Positions 1 to 6,565 of a stretch of DNA of 9,204 bases are shown here, piece after piece. The notes beneath the pieces are model-generated. The model had not been told where the DNA came from and did no database searches. It saw nothing but the letters and a program-made list of their open reading frames with translations. Each line of letters begins with the position of its first letter. Positions within the stretch are counted from its first letter, which is position 1. The position numbers and the translations under genes are program-made. The DNA comes from DSNY01 sp040752195 (GTDB taxonomy: Bacteria > Pseudomonadota > Gammaproteobacteria > Burkholderiales > Burkholderiaceae_F). Location: contig JBFMFC010000099.1 of NCBI GenBank assembly GCA_040752195.1, forward strand, positions 1 through 9,204, written 5' to 3'.

Positions 1-262
1 CGAAGTGCGAGCCGGTGATCAGCGTCTTCGCGCCGGGATCCGCGGCGGCGTACCGGCCGACGACGTTGCCGACCGCATCGACGTGGACCTGCAGGCCCGC
101 CTCGCGCATCCACGCCGCGATCTGCGCAGCAGCCGCGCGATGCGCGGGTGTCAGATACGTCACCGTCAGCGCGTCCGGCTGGTCCGAGTGTGCGGCGAGA
201 AGCCCGGCGCGTTCGACGATGGCGCGTCCGAGCGGGTGTTCGGTGTGTGGATTCGTGACCAT
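1..262 (-). CDS. M20-family amidohydrolase, probably allantoate amidohydrolase or N-carbamoyl amino acid hydrolase (5' part only)
   Basis: The reverse strand read from ATG at 262 gives 87 codons that run off the window edge. It includes YLTPAHRAAAAQIAAWM, then VHVDAVGNVVGRYAA, and ends in TLITGSHF. This is the N-terminal signature of the zinc-dependent M20 hydantoinase/carbamoylase group (AllC, AtzC/AmaB-like), in which a metal-binding histidine lies in the GSH-D-T motif. Such enzymes hydrolyse ureido groups, for example of allantoate in purine breakdown, in the cytoplasm. ATG 262 is the only usual start in this frame for at least 150 bases upstream, although the frame stays open and no clear ribosome binding site is seen. 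It lies 155 bp downstream of recX on the same strand. The missing part would decide between allantoate and carbamoyl amino acid as substrate. The family call is firm and the substrate is inferred. Confidence 0.78.
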   Translation of the reverse strand, partial: MVTNPHTEHPLGRAIVERAGLLAAHSDQPDALTVTYLTPAHRAAAAQIAAWMREAGLQVHVDAVGNVVGRYAAADPGAKTLITGSHF

Positions 263-417
263 CGGTGCGGTGACTGCGGTGCGACGCGCAACTGCGGCGT
301 CCTGGCGGAAGCGTGGATTATGCCGAGCGGGCGCTGCACCGCTCGAGGCGCGGCCAGAAGCCGGGAGTCGCTCCGCTCCGCTGCGCGGCCGGCTGGGGAC
401 GACATCTCCGCGGCTTC
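263..417 (-). other. Intergenic region between recX and the amidohydrolase, with hairpins
   Basis: No gene is supported here. The stretch holds a perfect 7-bp inverted repeat (CGAGCGG at 324-330, CCGCTCG at 339-345, 8-nt loop). It also holds an imperfect stem between 354-364 and 388-395. Neither is followed by a T-run on the minus strand, so neither is a convincing intrinsic terminator for recA-recX. A CATAAT hexamer on the minus strand (317-322) could be a -10 element for the amidohydrolase, but no good -35 partner is visible. Confidence 0.35.
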
Positions 418-888
418 TCAGCCGTCGTCGGGCGTTCCGCGCACGACCTGCAGGATGACGTCGGTCGAGAATCCGCGCGAAGCGAGAAAGCGCAGTTGCT
501 TCGCGCGCTCCGCATCGTCGCGCGGCGGCGTGCCGAAGCGCTTGCGCCAGACTTCGCGCGCGCGAGAGAGTTCCGACTTCGCCAGGTCCGCCGTCGCCTG
601 CGCAATGAGGTCGGGCGCGAGGCCGTGCTGCTTGAGCTCCTGCCGCACGCGGCTTGCGCCGAAGCGGCCCGCCCGCGTCCGCACGAGGCTCGCTGCGAAG
701 CGAGCCTCGGACAGCATGCCCTTGCCCGCGAGCTCGTCGAGCACGCGGTCGATCTGCGCCGGATCGGCGCCTTCCGGGAGATGCCGCCGAAGCTTGCGCG
801 CCAACTCCGCGCGGCTGTGTTCCCGCCGCGCCAGCGCCGCGACCGCTCGCTGCAGCAGCGACGGCAGCGGTTTCGCGCGTACGGTCAC
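418..888 (-). CDS. recX: Regulatory protein RecX
   Basis: The 156-residue product has the RecX layout of three short three-helix repeats. Typical segments are ARREHSRAELARKL near residue 20, LDELAGKGMLSEARFAASLVRTR near 50-72, GASRVRQELKQHGL near 76-90, and RKRFG followed by RFLASRGFSTDVI in the C-terminal half. In the known family RecX binds RecA filaments and usually limits their extension, acting in the cytoplasm. The start is GTG at 888, 12 nt after the recA stop. The ATG at 890 is followed at once by TGA and cannot be used. No strong ribosome binding site is seen, which fits translational coupling to recA. No terminator lies between the two genes, unlike the attenuator described in E. 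coli. A perfect hairpin lies inside the gene at 684-709. Length is normal for the family. Confidence 0.95.
   Translation of the reverse strand: MTVRAKPLPSLLQRAVAALARREHSRAELARKLRRHLPEGADPAQIDRVLDELAGKGMLSEARFAASLVRTRAGRFGASRVRQELKQHGLAPDLIAQATADLAKSELSRAREVWRKRFGTPPRDDAERAKQLRFLASRGFSTDVILQVVRGTPDDG
684..709 (-). repeat. Perfect 11-bp inverted repeat inside recX
   Basis: On the plus strand CGAGGCTCGCT (684-694) and AGCGAGCCTCG (699-709) are exact reverse complements around the 4-nt loop GCGA. In recX mRNA this makes an 11-bp, mostly G-C stem with a UCGC loop. It encodes EARFAASL, an ordinary part of RecX. No T-run follows on the minus strand, so it is not a standard terminator. Confidence 0.85.
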
Positions 889-900
889 ATCGAAGCCGGA

Positions 901-1950
<1,050 letters not shown>

Positions 1951-1955
1951 CGTCG

Positions 1956-1960
1956 CCTCC
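1956..1960 (-). promoter_or_regulatory. recA ribosome binding site
   Basis: The minus strand reads GGAGG and then CGACG before ATG. This is a near-perfect Shine-Dalgarno sequence at 5-nt spacing, and it fixes the recA start at 1950. Confidence 0.85.
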
Positions 1961-1980
1961 GCTCGCGCCGCCGAATCGAG

Positions 1981-1999
1981 GTGGCGCGCCGCGCGCCAC
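1981..1999 (-). repeat. G-C hairpin in the recA leader
   Basis: GTGGCGC (1981-1987) and GCGCCAC (1993-1999) form a perfect 7-bp stem around a 5-nt loop; the symmetry extends to 9 bp per arm if the loop is ignored. It lies in the predicted recA 5' untranslated region, about 20 nt upstream of the ribosome binding site. No T-run follows, so it is not an obvious terminator. It may affect mRNA stability or translation. Confidence 0.6.
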
Positions 2000-2002
2000 C
2001 GA

Positions 2003-2018
2003 CTGAATGAAATGACAG
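2003..2018. promoter_or_regulatory. SOS-box-like sequence 2 (putative LexA site)
   Basis: On the minus strand this reads CTGTCATTTCATTCAG, that is CTGT-N8-TCAG, one base away from the LexA consensus CTGT-N8-ACAG. It lies over or just after the predicted recA transcription start. It is nearly the mirror image of the box at 2024-2039, with the centres 21 bp apart. Confidence 0.5.
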
Positions 2019-2022
2019 TTGC

Positions 2023-2051
2023 ACTGTAGATTCATTCAGTATCGGCGTCAA
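2023..2051 (-). promoter_or_regulatory. recA sigma70 promoter
   Basis: On the minus strand TTGACG (2046-2051) is separated by exactly 17 bp from TACAGT (2023-2028). The predicted transcription start is near 2016, giving a leader of about 65 nt before recA. The -10 hexamer overlaps one arm of the SOS box at 2024-2039, so LexA binding there would block RNA polymerase. Confidence 0.82.
2024..2039. promoter_or_regulatory. SOS-box-like sequence 1 (putative LexA site)
   Basis: The minus strand reads CTGAATGAATCTACAG with flanking TA and TG. This matches the LexA consensus TACTGT-N8-ACAGTA in the outer positions, with A for the fourth base of one half-site. It sits between the -35 and -10 hexamers of recA, overlapping the -10, which is the usual place for LexA at recA promoters. 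The assignment combines the sequence match with established SOS biology. Confidence 0.72.
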
Positions 2052-2099
2052 GCGCCCTGCGGCGTACGGGGCACGGTGACGCCCGACGCCGCGCGCAGC

Positions 2100-2128
2100 T
2101 TGCGGCGTTCGGACCCGCTGCCTAGACT
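2100..2128 (+). promoter_or_regulatory. Possible promoter of the two-component system
   Basis: TTGCGG (2100-2105) and TAGACT (2123-2128) are spaced by 17 bp on the plus strand. Both differ from consensus at two positions. It points away from recA and would start transcripts near 2135, upstream of both candidate starts of the response regulator. It is moderate in quality and could be chance in GC-rich DNA. Confidence 0.45.
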
Positions 2129-2205
2129 GCCACGGCAAAGGGCGGACTGCCCGCATGAGGCCGCCGGCAGCGAAGTCCACGCCAAGGCGGCCCGCAGCAT
2201 ATCAA

Positions 2206-2937
2206 GTGCGCATCCTCATCGCAGAAGACGACCCGGTGCTGGCCGACGGCCTGTCGCGCTCGCTGCGCGCGGGCGGCTATGCGGTCGACGTGGTGGTCAC
2301 CGGCGATGCGGCCGACACGGCGCTGACCGCGCAGAACTTCGACCTGCTGATCCTCGACCTCGGCCTGCCGAAACTGTCCGGACTGGAGGTCTTGCGCCGG
2401 CTGCGCGCGCGCAATTCCAAAGTGCCGGTGCTGATCCTGACGGCGGCGGACAGCGTCGAGCAGCGCGTGCGCGGGCTCGACCTCGGCGCCGACGACTACA
2501 TGGCCAAACCGTTCGCACTGTCGGAGCTCGAAGCGCGCGTTCGCGCGCTGACGCGGCGCGCGCTCGGTGCCAACCAGAGCCTGCTGCGAAACGGCGCGCT
2601 CGCGCTCGACCAGGCCGGCCGCGTCGCGATGATCAACGATCAGCCGCTCGAGCTCTCTGCGCGGGAGCTCGGATTGCTCGAGGTCCTGCTGCAGCGCGCC
2701 GGACGCGTCGTCAGCAAGGAGCAGCTCGTCGACCACCTGTGCGAGTGGGGCGAGGAAGTCAGCAACAACGCGATCGAGGTCTACGTTCACCGCTTGCGCA
2801 AGAAGCTCGAGCCCGGTGGCATCCGCATCGCCACCGTGCGCGGGCTCGGTTACTGCCTCGAGCGCGTCGCCGCCGAAGCGGCCAACGATGCGCCAGCACC
2901 CGCGCCGGCGGGCGTCGTTCCGCCCGGCGCGGCCTAG
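2206..2937 (+). CDS. OmpR/TctD-type response regulator
   Basis: This is the DNA-binding output protein of a two-component system. The receiver domain (about residues 1-115) has the acidic pocket E7-D8-D9, phospho-acceptor Asp51 in LLILDLGLP, Thr79 and Lys101 in DDYMAKPF. The winged-helix domain (about 125-220) carries LSARELGLLEVLLQRAGRVV and SNNAIEVYVHRLRKKL, ending in RGLGYCLE. A short Ala/Pro-rich tail follows. I chose GTG at 2206 because it gives the family N-terminus (M/V)RILIAEDD and puts the acceptor at the usual Asp51. An in-frame ATG at 2155 would add 17 residues and has a weak AAAGGG upstream, so it stays possible. The kinase gene follows after 54 bp. The gene is divergent from recA. 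The signal and targets are unknown. Confidence 0.93.
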   Translation: MRILIAEDDPVLADGLSRSLRAGGYAVDVVVTGDAADTALTAQNFDLLILDLGLPKLSGLEVLRRLRARNSKVPVLILTAADSVEQRVRGLDLGADDYMAKPFALSELEARVRALTRRALGANQSLLRNGALALDQAGRVAMINDQPLELSARELGLLEVLLQRAGRVVSKEQLVDHLCEWGEEVSNNAIEVYVHRLRKKLEPGGIRIATVRGLGYCLERVAAEAANDAPAPAPAGVVPPGAA

Positions 2938-2991
2938 CGGCCACGCGCACCGGCGCCCCGGGCGGCCGAGGCACAGGGAGTCCGTCCGACG

Positions 2992-4602
2992 ATGCCCGAC
3001 GAAACCGTCGATCCAGCGGCACTGCCCGCGCCGCAGCCGCCTTCGGCCCGGCCCGGTTGGCGCGCCAACATGCGCGCGCTCGCTTCGGCGCTGACCCCCG
3101 GCGCGGGGCGCCGCGCGCCGACGGGCGAGGCGACGCCCGCCGGCTTCAACCCGCTGCGCCGCACCGGCGAGCAGCGCTCGCTGTTCGGCGAGATCCTCGA
3201 CTGGATGCTCGCGCCGCTGCTGCTGCTGTGGCCGATGAGCGTCACGGTCACGTATTTGTTCGCGCAGTCGATCGCCGGCATCCCGTTCGACCGGATCCTC
3301 GGCGAGCGCCTCGAGCTGCTGGCCGACCACGTCAAGGAATCCAGGGGTCAGGTCACGCTGCAACTGCCGCTGCCGGCGCACCAAATCCTGCGCACGGACT
3401 CGATCGACAGCATGTACCACATGGTCCTCGGACTGCGCGGCGAATTCGTCACCGGCGACCGCGACCTGCCGATCCCGGACGAGCACGACACGCCCACTCC
3501 CGGACGGGTCAAGTTCCGCTCGGACCTGATCCGCGGCACCGAAGTGCGCGTCGCCTACACCTGGGTCGAGTTCCGCAACGCCAAGGGCGGCAAGCCGGTG
3601 CTCGTGCAGGTCGCCGAGACGCTCGAAAAGCGCTCGCAGCTTGCCAACGAGATCATCCGCGGCGTCATCGTGCCGCAGTTCGTCGTCCTGCCGATCGCGG
3701 TGATCCTCGTGTGGTTCGGGCTGTCGCGCGGACTCGCGCCGCTGAACTCGCTGCAGGCGCGCATCCGGGCGCGACGGCCCGACGATCTGTCGCCGATCGA
3801 CCCGCACGCCGCGCCGGAAGAACTGGCCCCGCTGGTGAACTCGTTCAACGAGCTGCTGGAGCGCATGACACAGAACCTGCGGACGCAACGGCGTTTCACG
3901 GCGGACGCCGCGCATCAGATGAAGACGCCGCTCGCGGGGCTGCGCACGCAGGCAGAGCTGGCGCTGCGCGAGACGGATCCGCAGCAACTCAAGCGCAGCC
4001 TGCGCCAGATCGCGGCGTCGACCGAGCGCGCCACGCATCTGATCAACCAGTTGCTCGCGCTGGCCAAGGCCGAGCATCATGCGACCGACCTGCGCGCGTT
4101 CGAGGCGTTCGACCTCGTGCCGCTGGCGCGCGAACTGGTGCGCGAGTGGTATCCGCTCGCGCAGGCGCAGCAGATCGACTTGGGCTTCGAAGCGCCGGAG
4201 CGGCCGGTGCGAATCATCGGCGTGGCCGCGCTGGTGCGCGAACTGCTCAAGAACCTCGTCGACAACGCGCTGCGCTACACGCCCCAACGGGGCAGCGTGA
4301 CGGTCCGTGTTCGCACCGCGCCGGAGTCGGGGTCGGCCTTCCTCGAAGTCGAGGACACCGGCCCGGGCATCGCCGAGCACGAGCGGCAGCTCGTGTTCGA
4401 GCGTTTCTACCGCGTGCTCGGCACGAACGTCGACGGCAGCGGGCTGGGGCTCGCGATCGTGCGCGAGATCGCCGAGCAGCACGACGCGCTGCTGCGTCTG
4501 GGCGACAACCCGCGCGCGACGGAACCCGGTTTGCCCGGCACGCTGGTCAGCGTGGAGTTCACGCACACGCTGAGCACGCCGCCGACCCTGCGGATTCCCT
4601 GA
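2992..4602 (+). CDS. TctE-like membrane sensor histidine kinase
   Basis: This 536-residue inner-membrane kinase partners the regulator just upstream. A Pro/Ala/Arg-rich cytoplasmic segment (residues 1-69) precedes the first membrane helix (about 72-95, MLAPLLLLWPMSVTVTYLF). A periplasmic sensing region (about 96-222) resembles the 2CSK_N domain of TctE/QseC relatives. The second helix (about 224-246) is followed by a HAMP-like linker. The kinase core has the H-box ADAAHQMKTPLAGLR with His308, the N-box LLKNLVDNALRYTP with Asn425, G1 EDTGPGI (454-460) and G2 GSGLGLAI (482-489). The F-box is FERFYR. ATG 2992 has AGGGAG 11 nt upstream; the internal Met27 has no such site. The family is known, but the ligand is not. 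TctE proteins sense tricarboxylates, but nothing here proves that ligand. Confidence 0.94.
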   Translation: MPDETVDPAALPAPQPPSARPGWRANMRALASALTPGAGRRAPTGEATPAGFNPLRRTGEQRSLFGEILDWMLAPLLLLWPMSVTVTYLFAQSIAGIPFDRILGERLELLADHVKESRGQVTLQLPLPAHQILRTDSIDSMYHMVLGLRGEFVTGDRDLPIPDEHDTPTPGRVKFRSDLIRGTEVRVAYTWVEFRNAKGGKPVLVQVAETLEKRSQLANEIIRGVIVPQFVVLPIAVILVWFGLSRGLAPLNSLQARIRARRPDDLSPIDPHAAPEELAPLVNSFNELLERMTQNLRTQRRFTADAAHQMKTPLAGLRTQAELALRETDPQQLKRSLRQIAASTERATHLINQLLALAKAEHHATDLRAFEAFDLVPLARELVREWYPLAQAQQIDLGFEAPERPVRIIGVAALVRELLKNLVDNALRYTPQRGSVTVRVRTAPESGSAFLEVEDTGPGIAEHERQLVFERFYRVLGTNVDGSGLGLAIVREIAEQHDALLRLGDNPRATEPGLPGTLVSVEFTHTLSTPPTLRIP

Positions 4603-4720
4603 GGTGGCGCGGCTGGTCGGCGCACTGCGTCCGCACCGGGCAGGCGCTCGTTGGCGCCGAGCCGCGGCCTCGATCTTTGCTTCGCGAGACGCGCGGACAA
4701 CGTCCCAACGCCTGCGCCAT
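4603..4720. other. Gap between the kinase gene and the tRNA promoter
   Basis: No coding sequence is supported. A small stem (GGCGC 4643-4647 with GCGCC 4654-4658) has no T-run directly after it. I see no clear terminator for the two-component operon. Confidence 0.4.
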
Positions 4721-4749
4721 TTGACCGCTCTGCGGGCAGCGTCGATAAT
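4721..4749 (+). promoter_or_regulatory. Strong sigma70 promoter of tRNA-Met
   Basis: TTGACC (4721-4726) and GATAAT (4744-4749) are each one base from consensus and are spaced by exactly 17 bp. The start is expected near 4756, about 30 nt before the mature tRNA. The stretch just after the -10 (TCGCGCCC) is G/C-rich, as in stable-RNA promoters under stringent control. Confidence 0.82.
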
Positions 4750-4756
4750 TCGCGCC

Positions 4757-4774
4757 CTCCGCCGCCCGGCGGAG
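4757..4774 (+). repeat. Hairpin in the tRNA leader
   Basis: CTCCGCC (4757-4763) and GGCGGAG (4768-4774) form a perfect 7-bp stem around loop GCCC, followed by TTTGCTT. It lies between the predicted transcription start and the tRNA, in the part RNase P would remove. It looks somewhat like a weak terminator, but the T-run is broken. Confidence 0.6.
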
Positions 4775-4786
4775 TTTGCTTCGGCA

Positions 4787-4863
4787 GGCGGATTAGCTCA
4801 GCTGGTTAGAGCAGAGGAATCATAATCCTTGTGTCCGGGGTTCGAGTCCCTGATCCGCCACCA
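4787..4863 (+). tRNA. tRNA-Met (CAT anticodon), elongator type
   Basis: The 77-nt sequence folds fully. The acceptor stem GGCGGAT pairs with ATCCGCC, followed by A73 and encoded CCA (4861-4863). The D-arm contains AGCTCAGCTGGTTAGAGC. The anticodon stem GAGGA/TCCTT closes the loop ATCATAA with anticodon CAT at 4821-4823. The T-arm is CGGGG-TTCGAGT-CCCTG. A paired G1-C72 and the absence of the three G-C pairs in the anticodon stem exclude initiator tRNA. Ile2 with a lysidine-modified CAT anticodon is less likely, because the acceptor lacks the C4-G69 and C5-G68 pairs that TilS prefers. The gene has its own strong promoter and no visible terminator before the next gene, 18 nt on. Confidence 0.96.
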
Positions 4864-4881
4864 CCTCTTTCCCGGATCTGC

Positions 4882-5202
4882 ATGTACGCGCGTTTGCTGA
4901 CGTTGCTCGTCGCCCTGCTCGTCGCCGGCAGCGTCGCCGCGCAGGCCGTGCGCAAGATCCCGGCCGACGCGCCGAAAGGACGCCTGACGGCACTGCAGCT
5001 TCCGCTGCTCACGATCGACGGCAAGCAGTTCCGCATGGCACCGGGCGCACGCATCTTCAATGCGAACAACCTCACCGTTACGCCCAATCTCGTTCCCGCC
5101 GGCACGCCGGTGCGCTATGAGTTGGACGCGCAAGGCCTGATCCGGACCGTGTGGATCGTCGACGCCGGCCCCGGCGCCGAACGCAGCGGACCACAGCGCT
5201 AA
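4882..5202 (+). CDS. Small exported protein of unknown function
   Basis: I do not know a function for this 106-residue protein. It starts with a clear Sec signal peptide, MYARLLTLLVALLVAGSVAAQA, with likely cleavage after AQA at about residue 22, so the mature form would be periplasmic. The mature part is a compact domain with LTIDGKQFRMAPGARIFNANNLTVTP, then GTPVRYELDAQGLIRTVWIV. This alternating pattern suggests a small beta-barrel or OB-like fold; that is inference only. There is no cysteine in the mature part and no lipobox. ATG 4882 is chosen because it begins the signal peptide; an earlier in-frame ATG at 4831 lies inside the tRNA and is rejected. It sits 18 nt after the tRNA and 13 nt before miaB, so it is probably cotranscribed with both. 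I recall similar short reading frames before miaB in Burkholderiales, from memory only. Confidence 0.82.
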   Translation: MYARLLTLLVALLVAGSVAAQAVRKIPADAPKGRLTALQLPLLTIDGKQFRMAPGARIFNANNLTVTPNLVPAGTPVRYELDAQGLIRTVWIVDAGPGAERSGPQR

Positions 5203-5215
5203 GCGCGCCGCCGCG

Positions 5216-6565
5216 ATGAAGCGCAAGGTCTACATCCGCACCTTCGGCTGCCAGATGAACGAGTACGACTCGGCCCGGATGGCCGACGTGCTCGCCGCCG
5301 CCGAAGGCATCACGCCGACCGACGATCCCGCGCAGGCCGACGTCATCCTGTTCAACACCTGCTCGGTGCGCGAGAAGGCGCAGGAAAAGGTCTTCTCCGA
5401 CCTCGGCCGCGTCAAGCACCTCAAGCGGAAAAACCCCGATCTGTTGATCGGCGTCGGCGGCTGCGTCGCGAGCCAGGAAGGCGCAGCGATCGTCGAACGT
5501 GCGCCGTACGTGGACATCGTGTTCGGCCCGCAGACGCTGCACCGCCTGCCCGCGCTGATCGAGCGGCGCCGCGCGACCGGCACGCCGCAGGTCGACGTCT
5601 CGTTCCCGGAGATCGAGAAGTTCGACCGGCTGCCGCCGCCCGCCGTCTCGGGTGCGAGCGCGTTCGTGTCGATCATGGAGGGCTGCAGCAAGTACTGCAG
5701 TTTCTGCGTCGTTCCGTACACGCGCGGCGAGGAAGTGTCGCGTCCGTTCGACGACGTGCTGACCGAGGTCGCCGACCTGGCCGACCAGGGCGTCAAGGAA
5801 GTCACGCTGCTCGGCCAGAACGTCAACGCGTACCGCGGCCGGATGGCCCACGGCGAGGCGGCCGACTTTGCGCTGCTTCTCGAATACGTGCACGAGATCC
5901 CCGGCATCGAGCGCATCCGCTACACGACCTCGCACCCGAAGGAGTTCACGCAGCGGCTGATCGACGCGTACGCGCGGCTGCCGAAGCTCGTGAGCCACCT
6001 GCACCTGCCGGTGCAGGCGGGGTCGGACCGGGTGCTGGCGGCAATGAAGCGCGGCTACACCACGCTCGAATACAAGTCGATCGTGCGCCGGCTGCGCGCG
6101 GTGCGGCCGGACATCTCGCTGTCGTCGGACTTCATCGTCGGATTCCCCGGTGAAACGGAAGCCGACTTCGCGAAGACCCTCAAGCTGGTCGAAGATGTCG
6201 GATTCGACGCGAGCTTCTCGTTCGTCTACAGCCGCCGCCCCGGAACGCCGGCGGCGGAGCTGCCGGACGATACGCCGCAACAGGTCAAGCTCGAGCGGCT
6301 GCAGCGCCTGCAGGCGCTGCTCAACGAGCACGTCGCCCGCATCAGCGCGGCGATGGTGGGCTCCACGCAACGCGTCCTGGTCGAGGGGCCGTCGAAGAAG
6401 GACCCCCGCGAGCTGATGGGCCGCACCGAGAACAATCGCATCGTCAACTTTGCAGGCGGCGCGCGGAGGCTCGTCGGACAGATGATCGACGTGCGCATCA
6501 CCCAGGCGCTGCCGCACTCGCTGCGCGGCGAGGTCGTGCTGCGTGAGTCGGCGGTCGCCGTCTGA
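5216..6565 (+). CDS. miaB: tRNA-2-methylthio-N6-dimethylallyladenosine synthase MiaB
   Basis: MiaB is a radical-SAM enzyme that adds a methylthio group to i6A at position 37 of tRNAs reading codons that begin with U. The 449-residue product has the MTTase N-terminal domain with cluster ligands Cys12, Cys49 and Cys83 (TFGCQMNEYDS, NTCSVREKA, GGCVAS). The radical-SAM motif CSKYCSFC gives Cys157, Cys161 and Cys164, followed by VPYTRG. LHLPVQAGSDRVLAAMKRGY and DFIVGFPGET follow. A C-terminal TRAM domain (about 375-441, RVLVEGPSKKD and GRTENNRIVNF) binds RNA. Length and all ligands are normal. ATG 5216 has no good ribosome binding site and probably relies on coupling to the gene 13 nt upstream. 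The adjacent elongator tRNA-Met is not an expected substrate. Confidence 0.98.
   Translation: MKRKVYIRTFGCQMNEYDSARMADVLAAAEGITPTDDPAQADVILFNTCSVREKAQEKVFSDLGRVKHLKRKNPDLLIGVGGCVASQEGAAIVERAPYVDIVFGPQTLHRLPALIERRRATGTPQVDVSFPEIEKFDRLPPPAVSGASAFVSIMEGCSKYCSFCVVPYTRGEEVSRPFDDVLTEVADLADQGVKEVTLLGQNVNAYRGRMAHGEAADFALLLEYVHEIPGIERIRYTTSHPKEFTQRLIDAYARLPKLVSHLHLPVQAGSDRVLAAMKRGYTTLEYKSIVRRLRAVRPDISLSSDFIVGFPGETEADFAKTLKLVEDVGFDASFSFVYSRRPGTPAAELPDDTPQQVKLERLQRLQALLNEHVARISAAMVGSTQRVLVEGPSKKDPRELMGRTENNRIVNFAGGARRLVGQMIDVRITQALPHSLRGEVVLRESAVAV

Noticed and set aside
2122..4566. 814-codon minus-strand frame opposite the two-component genes
   Set aside because: It is an antisense shadow with no recognisable domain and no supported start signal.
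2019..4724. 901-codon plus-strand frame across the two-component genes
   Set aside because: It is very rich in Arg, Ala and Gly without motifs and overlaps two clear genes in another frame. Long open frames are expected by chance at this GC content.
4757..4780. Intrinsic terminator of the two-component operon
   Set aside because: The stem is good, but it lies downstream of the tRNA -10 and the T-run is interrupted. A leader hairpin is the simpler reading.
4787..4863. tRNA as an attachment site for an integrated element
   Set aside because: The genes on both sides are core genes, and I see no integrase and no repeat of the tRNA 3' end in the window.
4831..4881. In-frame upstream extension of the small exported protein
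   Set aside because: It begins inside the tRNA and would bury the signal peptide behind 17 residues.
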